Position numbers and translations under genes: made by a program. Below the pieces are notes generated by a model that worked only from the letters and a program-made list of their open reading frames with translations, made no database searches and was not told where the DNA came from. This document shows positions 33,766-40,761 of a stretch of DNA of 40,761 bases, in pieces. The DNA is from Bigelowiella natans CCMP2755. Its lineage: Eukaryota; Cercozoa; Chlorarachniophyceae. The first letter of the stretch is position 1; each line of letters starts with the position of its first letter. The stretch spans positions 32,501-73,261 of the forward strand of contig ADNK01002961.1 of NCBI GenBank assembly GCA_000320545.1. Direction: 5' to 3'.

Positions 33766-35336
33766 GTGAGTTGAAATTTCAGATTCTCGTTTCCCGTTAT
33801 TATTATATATCCTCCTACCTCACCCCCGTTGCCGCGCTATTTTTTCACTTACTCCAGCATGGCACATTTCTGGCGTGCTTGTGCGAGAAAAAGCTTGACA
33901 ATCCGTTGTATATTTGACTTTTTACCAAAGGACTTGGCGGATGTATGCGCCCAACTGGCTGCCTGGAACCCATGCGCTGGGAAGCTCGGGGCATGATCAT
34001 AAATCACCTACCAATTTTGCAAACTTGGTAGCGGATCCAGAGGGAGGCCATTCGATTGGAGTACAAAGCCAGGCAGTCACAAATCAATATTTTATTGTTT
34101 GCTAGGCAAAAGCATGATGCACGAGTTATTAAAGGCGATCTTGCCGTTTACTCGGGCTGACAACGTACAAACTCACTTTAATCGAGTCGCAGCGTTGTGC
34201 AAAAAGGATTTCCAATGAAATTCAATACGCACATCATCAAATACACATAAGTTAGAATAAAATATACATTGTATTACTATACATGTCCATCATTAGACCC
34301 GACAAGCTCTAGAGCTGTGGGCAGATGCAGCAGCATTTCTAGGCTATGTAGTTAGCATCCTTCAAATTGCACAGTGTTGATCAGTAGATATGCATGCATG
34401 TGGTCGTTCGAATGCTGCATGCACTAGCGCATGATGACGATGTCGCAATGATCGATGTATTAGTGCGACTAGCACTACATCGTATCATGCTAATTGACGC
34501 ATATTATAGACTGTGTCTATTATGCATGATAATTAATGACAAGTTAGCTAGCGCATGCCTCAGTGCCCGTTGGATCGAAGACATGATTGTTCTCTAGCTA
34601 CTACTGTCAAATCCAAATGGTAACAATGCAGTGCATCACACACGTCGCGCATACAATGCGCAGGCTAGCAGGGTTGAATTTATCATTCACAACTGTTATG
34701 TCTAACGCTAGCAAGGCGTATACGCGCAGTCTAGACAGCAGCACGCTACGGCGCACTTGCATGCATCAATTAGTTTGCTTGCTCCAGTGCTAGCTCCGAT
34801 AGCTGCGCGCTGATGATGACTGCCACGCGAAGTGGCAGTGGATGTACTAGTGTAGCACAACATGTGCTTTATATAGCTATTTAGATACATTCTAGACATT
34901 GTCTACATCTGCCAGACATGCAAAACGTGCACATCACGACTTTTAAACTAAAGCGCTGTCATAGAGCCGACGTGTGATTTTGAGTTTCAAATAATCGCCG
35001 CCGCATAAGTCCAGACAGCGTCACCTCGGACGTTCTCTAACTCTCATGGCTCTAGAGCTATAAAGCTGCTCGTTACACACAAGCTACCGCTACGGTATCG
35101 TTCTTAGACAGTTCCTGGAATAAATCACAAGCAGCATCGGTTATACCCATGCAGCGGTGCAGTCACCACGCGCCATGACTTAAACCGCAACAAAGCACAC
35201 GCCACCGCCGGCGAGCTTCCGAGCGTACATTCCACATCTCGCACTCGTATGATCAAAACGCAGGAGGAAACGAATAGATGTGTCGAAGCAATTTGGGGGG
35301 GGGGGGGGGGGGGATTGGCGAAACCGCCCGGCACGT

Positions 35337-35374
<38 letters not shown>

Positions 35375-35773
35375 TGCAGGGATGCAAATCATCAGCGTCC
35401 CCAACGCAACTGCGCGCAGAGAGCACGAATCATTGCACGCGAGCGCTCTCTTTCTCGCTACTTCTGACATTACAGTGCGTTCTTCTTGAGATATCGCTTA
35501 ACGGGGGGGAAGTCCACGAGAAGCCTGATGGGGAGTGACGATGAGAATGGACGATGGCGATGCGATGATGATGAGGAGGAGGATGATGACCCCGACGATG
35601 GTGATGATGATGGTCCCGCCCCTCAAGTTTGAACAAAGATAACTCTCACGTAAATACGAAAAGGCCATAAATCCACAACGCAAGCACACTCGCGAAATAC
35701 AACTACCCAGGTGGATGCATTGGAATTTCACACCATATCCTACCCCCTCCCCCTTTCTCTCTCTCCCCCTTTT

Positions 35774-35828
<55 letters not shown>

Positions 35829-35891
35829 GTAACCTGGCCTTTTCGACATACATGACCGTTCCTTCCTTGCCTGTTTTCATATCTACGATGG

Positions 35892-35932
<41 letters not shown>

Positions 35933-36213
35933 TATTATATCCATTTAATGTGAAACGCATTATCACCACGCTACACACACATACACGCACACACATTCGC
36001 ATTCACATGATCATATTACATAAATACATATTTAGCAATAACTTTATAATATCTATATGTATATAATATAATATAGGCAATAAGAATAGATTATCAGTGT
36101 GTTCGTGCATATGCCAGCGTGTGCGTGTGTGTTTATGTGTGTGTAGATATGCCTCCCCCATCACGTTCAAACACTCCCCCCCCTCCCTCTCCTTACCCTA
36201 CTACCACAATCAG
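33766..36213. other. long convergent spacer with CTAG/CATG-rich core and microsatellites
   Basis: About 2.4 kb between two convergent genes. 34256-35110 has the same CTAG, TGCA and CATG-rich texture as the other convergent spacers. The rest has poly-G (35295-35313), (TA)n (35338-35371), a GAT/GAG-rich patch (35533-35610), (CT)n(CA)n (35755-35829) and (TA)n (35890-35931). A short protein-like exon candidate lies at 33934-33999 (+, DLADVCAQLAAWNPCAGKLG). Minus-strand reading of 35498-35640 could encode a hydrophobic or His-rich tail, but nothing joins it to the Gln-rich gene. Confidence 0.5.
35755..35931. repeat. (CT)n, (CA)n and (TA)n microsatellites
   Basis: (CT)n about 35755-35816, continuing into (CA)n to about 35829, and (TA)n at about 35890-35931. 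ORFs through this stretch encode only Ser-Leu, Arg-Glu or Tyr-Ile runs. Confidence 0.85.
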
Positions 36214-36622
36214 CTACCTAGCACTCTCGAGTTTGGAGGATATCCCCATTTCTTCGCAAGGTCAGGACGCTGAACAGCCTTTCTCTTACCGCTCTGGGTC
36301 TGTGATGATGACGAGGTCGCCTCGCTGTTCTCGCTCGCGCCAAATCGTGAGCTCGCCGCCTGGAGACGAGGGGGTGGGGGGGCGGGGTACAGTCAATCAG
36401 CCGCGGCGGAGGGGAGAGGACGCCTCGTCTTGAGGCGGTGTGCGATCCCCCATGTGCTGTTTGCTTTCTGTCGTGTGTGCGTGCGTGTAGCGGTGGCGGT
36501 CGTTTATCTCACACGCTCTCGCACAGATCAGATCGACGCGAAGTAGCGACTTCAGTAGGTTCAGATATGTACTGTACATATACACAGTATATGTGTGCAT
36601 TATTAATATTATAAATTATATA

Positions 36623-36658
<36 letters not shown>

Positions 36659-36953
36659 ACGATTTCAAGCGCGTGTGTGCGCGATTTGGGGAGAGGAGAA
36701 GGCCATTCATCATCGCCATAAGGCCGCCAACCTGCTGCATGGCGATCTCATTCTCGAAGAGCGTGTAGACGATGCAGAGAAGACGGTGCGCCATTGCAGA
36801 GTCACGGTTGGCTAGTTTTCGTCGTATATACGATGTGTTTCAGTGATGGTTAGGTTAGATGAAGAACACTGGGCTAACGAGTATGTGTGTGTGTGCGCGC
36901 GCGCGCGCCTGTGTGTGTGTATGCGTGCGTGTGTGTGCTGTTGCTTTCTCTGG

Positions 36954-36993
<40 letters not shown>

Positions 36994-38979
36994 TATATAT
37001 TCATATATTTGATATGCACGCAAGCCCACTCACTGAGCTTCAAGGCGTCCTCTTTGAAGGAAATTGACATGAAGTCTCGGGCCGACATTCGTGCGAACAG
37101 AACCGCCTTCCAAATTAGGGAAAGAGCAGCATCATCATCAACAGCAGCAGCAATAGCAGCAGCATCAAGAAAAAACACATTATCAGCAGCCAAAACACGC
37201 TTTATTCCAATCATAGGCCCACCGTCACACGCAACCACAAAATACCAATCAACCACAGAATCAATCATCCCGATGATCACCACCTGCTGCAAATGGCCAA
37301 GCCCATACTGGGAAAGGAGCTGCGCCAGCGCCTCGCAGCTGCTGCGTGAGTTGAACCAGGCCGGTAGCGCGATCTAATATGGTTTCAAGGACGGTTCAGA
37401 GAGAGGGAGAGAGAGAGAGAGAGTGAGTGAGAGAAAGGCCTTCCCCGTTTGTCATCATCATCATCCTTGTCCTCGTCATCATCACCATCATCATCGCCAT
37501 CATCACCATCCCCATTATCATCCTCATCATCATCATCCTCATCATCATCATGATCGCCACGCATCGTCATCGTCGTACGAGGGAGGCCACCACCGCCATC
37601 GCCATCACCATCGCCAACGCCAACACCGCCAACACTACCGCCCACCCCGCCCTGCCCACCTTTTGCAGCGGAGGCTCGAAATCGTCCTTGTGAATACGAT
37701 ACAGCTCTTTCGCACGGCCCTCCTGCGCAATTTCAAGAACGGCACTTCCAAACGGGGGGGGGGCGGCGTTGGCGTTGGCGTTGGCATTGGCATTGGTGTT
37801 TGCGGCTGCTGCTAGGGAGGCAGCCCCTCCCCCCCTCGCAGTACTGTGGGCGGAGAACATCGACGAGGACGGGGTGGAGGAGGTGGAGGAGGAGGAGGAG
37901 GGCTCAGAAGTCATAGGATGCAAAGACTGCTGCTGCTGCTGCTGCTGATAATGGTTGTTGTTAAAGTATTGCTGCTGAGGTGGAGGTGCCGAGTTCTGAT
38001 CAAGAGTAAGGGATGGGGGGGGGGGAGGGGGAGGGGGAAGTATCGAGTATGGATTTTGAGTCTGTGCGGCGAAAACCGACTCTCCTGCGGTGCACCGACA
38101 TGGCGTGCAAATTCGGCATTTTTAAATCCCAGACACATGGTGATGATGATGATGATGATGATGATGACGATGATAATGACGAAGACGACGATGATGGGGA
38201 TGATGATGACGACGATGATGCATGGATGTTCCGAGAGGAAAGTGAGTTAATATAATAGCCGAAAAGAAAAATGAGAGATTGGTCTCCGTCAAAAATACGA
38301 AGAAGCACCAGAACTATCTATTATGTAGCAAGCATCCTCCTCACTCCTTCATCGGGTTATGTTCATTATCTCTCTCTCGACGTATATTATATGCACTGAC
38401 CTGCTGCTGCTGCTGCTGCTGGCGATTTGCCGCCATCACTGGCTGCATCGCTGCCTGAGAGAAAAACAGAGATCGAAGCTGCGTGTGCTTTTATGTACTT
38501 TTGTGTGTATGTGTGTGTGTTTGTGTGTGTGTGTGTGTTTGTGTGTGTTTATGTGTGTGTTGGCACAAACACGCTATACACATACCCATTTCGACACACA
38601 CACACACACACACACACACAAGCACACACACACAGACACGTACTACTGCAGCATCATGAGAAACCGACCGCATACACTGCTGCAGCAGCGTTGTTATTCC
38701 CATGGTTGTTCGCTCCAGCGAGAGAGCGAGAGACGCTCTGCAAGAGCTGCTGCTGCTGCTGCTGCTGCTGCTGCAGTATTTGCTGCTGGTGATAACCGGT
38801 GAAAGAGTGGGGAGTTAATGGATTTTGGCGCTGATGAAGCTGCTGCTGCTGCATTGCTGTGCCAGCCATCGTTGCACCTGTGTTTGTATTTGCCGCTGTT
38901 TCGTGGGGGACTAACAAGGAGGTGGATGGAAGATGAACGTGGGTGTGGTTGAAGAGAGGTAGATGGGGAATGGCTTGTA

Positions 38980-39029
<50 letters not shown>

Positions 39030-39089
39030 CTCTTTCTGTATGACCCTCTCACAAACATGCACGCACATGCACACTCGCACAGAGAATAA

Positions 39090-39133
<44 letters not shown>

Positions 39134-39134
39134 A

Positions 39135-39192
<58 letters not shown>

Positions 39193-39737
39193 TGTAAGGA
39201 ATCACAAACGCGTATATAACATCTACCACTTCCCTTAAGAACAGACAAATACATATACATCTTCTCCTTCTCCCACGCATCACCCAACCAGGCCTTCTCC
39301 CCCCCCATTCACCTTGTCCTACACGCTGCTGCTGCTGCTGCTGCTGCAGCTGCTGGTGAGACCTCGAGGCCACACCGGAGGGAGCACTCATAGCGATAGA
39401 AGGCGCAGAGGCAGCAGTAGAAGAGACAGCCATTGCATTGGTCGCACTGCTACTACTACTACTGCTACTACTACTAGGAGCGGCAGCGGAGTTATAATGC
39501 ATAGCGTTTGCCGCACGCTGCTGCTGCTGTTGGTGCTGTCCCATCGCATCTGTTTGGAAGGGGGGGGGGGAGAGATCGGGTGTGTCGACGATGAGAAATG
39601 AGTCTTACTCCCAACCGCAATACAACCCAGCTTGGGCGCGCGGAGAACAAGGGAGATCCGGTTTGGGACTTGCCCTATTCTGTTCGCGTCTCTCCAGGCG
39701 ATGGGAGCATTTACCCATTCAGTAATTATATATATTA

Positions 39738-39774
<37 letters not shown>

Positions 39775-40703
39775 TAAATATATATTTAAATATACATTGT
39801 CGCTGCTTCAACTCCATCATCGCATATATTCGCTTCTGCTCCGCCTCGTAACTGCGTCTCTCTTGCTCTTCACGTCGCATTCTTTCTTGGTGGATCCTAT
39901 GTGTATTTTTGCATACCGGCGGGGGGGGGAGGGAGGAGGAGGATGAGGAGGAGGAGGAGGAGGAGAAGAGAAAGTCATAAATAAAAGAGAACCGTAGCAC
40001 AATTCTCTACACAAGATAAAGCTGCCTTACTCACGGAGATATATAGCCAAAATTAAAAAAAAAAGCGGGGGGAAGTTGGTAATGAGTACGTTAAAAGAAA
40101 AGAAGGGAGAAGAGAGGAAAAGAGAAAGTTTAGATTAAACCATTTTTCTCTATCCCCCTCCATCATCATCATTTTCATCCCGCACTCTTCTTACCGCATT
40201 GCCTGCTCCTGCAAGCTATTTGCGCTGCTCCTAGCGCTGCTGTTTCCGGCCGCCATTCCCCGTTGTGAAGGAAACATGCGGCGGTTTTGGGGGATCGGGG
40301 GAGGCGGATACTGGTGGTTTGCTGGTACGACTTGCAGTGTGTTTTCATCGAGCCATTGTGTGCCATCACCGCTTAAAACCAAACGCCTAAGAGCACAAAT
40401 GGGTTTGAATTTTTGGGGGGGGGGGTGGGAGGGGAAGGTCAGTTTTCACCATCACGGCATCTTCGATCATCATTACGCATTACTGCGCCAAACACGCCGC
40501 GCGATTTCAAAAGGCGATCATCCTTGACCGCTCCTTCGATTCGACAAGTGTTCTCTTCTGCTAACGCTACAACCGTGTGACGACGGTAGTGCCTGCTGAA
40601 GCCGAGCACGTAGATTGAATCCTCTGTACTTTTGGCCCATTTACCCGTACGATGGTCGCTAGGATCCCAGGCCCAATTTCCTGCCCAATGGAAGGCTGCT
40701 GGT
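36214..40703 (-). CDS. Gln/Ser/Ala-rich protein with coiled coil (partial, N-terminus outside window)
   Basis: Exons joining in phase: 40703-40574, 40386-40195, 39896-39796, 39549-39313, 38910-38669, 38454-38401, 38079-37660, 37373-37284, 37106-37034, 36811-36732, 36571-36515, 36359-36290, 36251-36214. The visible N-part has a beta-like segment (GPGILATIVRVNGPKVQRIQ, then LVLSGDGTQWLDENTLQVVP), a charged coiled coil (RIHQERMRREEQERRSYEAE), long Gln runs coded by CAG repeats, Ser and Asn-Ala runs, and polyproline. The C-part is better ordered: AVLEIAQEGRAKELYRIHKD, ALPAWFNSRSSCEALAQLLS, FARMSARDFMSISFKEDALK, AHRLLCIVYTLFENEIAMQQ. Low-complexity Gln with helical C-terminal region is usual in transcription or RNA regulators, which is inference only. 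The last three exons are less sure; the first junction has rival frames. Introns are packed with microsatellites. Confidence 0.6.
36879..36992. repeat. (GT)n, (GC)n and (TA)n microsatellite cluster
   Basis: Intronic in the Gln-rich gene. A (TA)n also lies at about 36618-36655 in the next intron. The alternating GC/GT stretch could adopt Z-DNA. Confidence 0.8.
37450..37625. repeat. (CAT)n/(CATCAC)n and CCG-type trinucleotide array
   Basis: Plus-strand CAT/ATC/CAC triplets, open in several frames (His, Ile or Asp runs) but located in the intron between exons 38079-37660 and 37373-37284. A second GAT array lies at 38137-38220 in the intron upstream of that exon. Confidence 0.8.
38500..38640. 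repeat. (GT)n and (CA)n inverted dinucleotide arms
   Basis: A GT-rich block (about 38503-38560) is followed by a CA-rich block (about 38596-38636). The two arms are reverse-complementary and could form a hairpin in the intron RNA. CTG triplets at 38401-38421 and 38747-38775 are exonic and encode Gln on the minus strand. Confidence 0.75.
38980..39192. repeat. (CT)n, (TA)n, (GT)n, (GA)n compound microsatellite with inverted arms
   Basis: (CT)n about 38983-39027, (TA)n about 39090-39128, (GT)n about 39134-39151 and (GA)n about 39152-39190. The CT and GA arms are complementary across 120 bp. The whole lies in the intron between exons 39549-39313 and 38910-38669. Confidence 0.85.
39740..39772. 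repeat. (TA)n microsatellite
   Basis: Intronic, just downstream of the coiled-coil exon of the Gln-rich gene. Confidence 0.8.
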
Positions 40704-40761
40704 CTGGGAAGAGAAGAGAGATGGCCGCCGGGTTATGTGGTTTTGCCTAAATTTATAATAT

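Noticed and set aside
35249-35953. Several ORFs with Tyr-Ile, Arg-Glu or Ser-Leu runs
   Set aside because: Translations of (TA)n, (GA)n and (CT)n microsatellites.
37423-38255. Plus-strand ORFs encoding His, Asp or Ile runs
   Set aside because: Trinucleotide arrays in introns of, or antisense to, the Gln-rich minus-strand gene.
1-40761. tRNA, rRNA, CRISPR arrays, bacterial operons, transposase or reverse-transcriptase genes
   Set aside because: Looked for characteristic motifs on both strands by eye and found none that I could support; a tRNAscan and Repbase search would be needed to exclude them fully.

Overview
This is nuclear DNA of a unicellular eukaryote. Nearly every gene is split by spliceosomal GT-AG introns, there are no bacterial-type operons or Shine-Dalgarno sites, and introns and spacers are full of (TA)n, (CA/GT)n, (GA)n, (CAT)n and poly-G tracts. 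The gene content (BspA/DUF285 repeats on a Pro-Ser-Thr 'PSxSPS' stalk, a lysosomal/secreted-type sulfatase, an SH3-bearing NADPH oxidase) suggests a free-living, probably marine, alga-like protist. I cannot assign it to a genus. I rebuilt gene models by hand by joining donors and acceptors in matching codon phase; only those for TFIIB, the sulfatase, the BspA protein, METTL9, the zinc-finger gene and the oxidase catalytic part are firm.

Layout: 1-141 end of an acidic protein (+); 1538-3421 TFIIB (+); 4523-6571 arylsulfatase (-); 7226-10515 ankyrin-repeat protein (+); 11616-14325 BspA-like surface protein (-); 15208-17156 unidentified Ser/Arg-rich gene (+, uncertain); 17946-19343 secreted Cys-rich protein with a GHGHGH motif (-); 19822-20931 METTL9-like histidine methyltransferase (+); 22292-24486 FYVE-like zinc-finger protein (-); 24911-31238 NADPH oxidase whose reading frame also carries an SH3 domain and a p22phox-like membrane module (+); 32206-32791 small possible ubiquitin-fold protein (-); 33269-33765 small charged protein (+); 36214-40703 Gln-rich protein, 5' end outside the window (-).

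From TFIIB onward the strand alternates strictly, giving divergent gene pairs with short shared upstream regions (about 0.4-0.9 kb) and convergent pairs with spacers of about 0.8-2.4 kb. Every convergent spacer has the same odd composition, rich in the self-complementary tetramers TGCA, CATG and CTAG, and no divergent spacer does. The interval of about 21.9-31.2 kb is AT-rich and extremely intron-dense.

Three things deserve most attention. First, the oxidase locus seems to encode in one transcript what animals build from separate proteins: an SH3 regulator domain, the p22phox subunit and the gp91phox-type catalytic subunit. Second, the METTL9-like enzyme is divergently paired with a secreted protein carrying the alternating-histidine motif that METTL9 enzymes modify, and both genes are intronless in an intron-rich neighbourhood. 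Third, the palindrome-rich convergent spacers.
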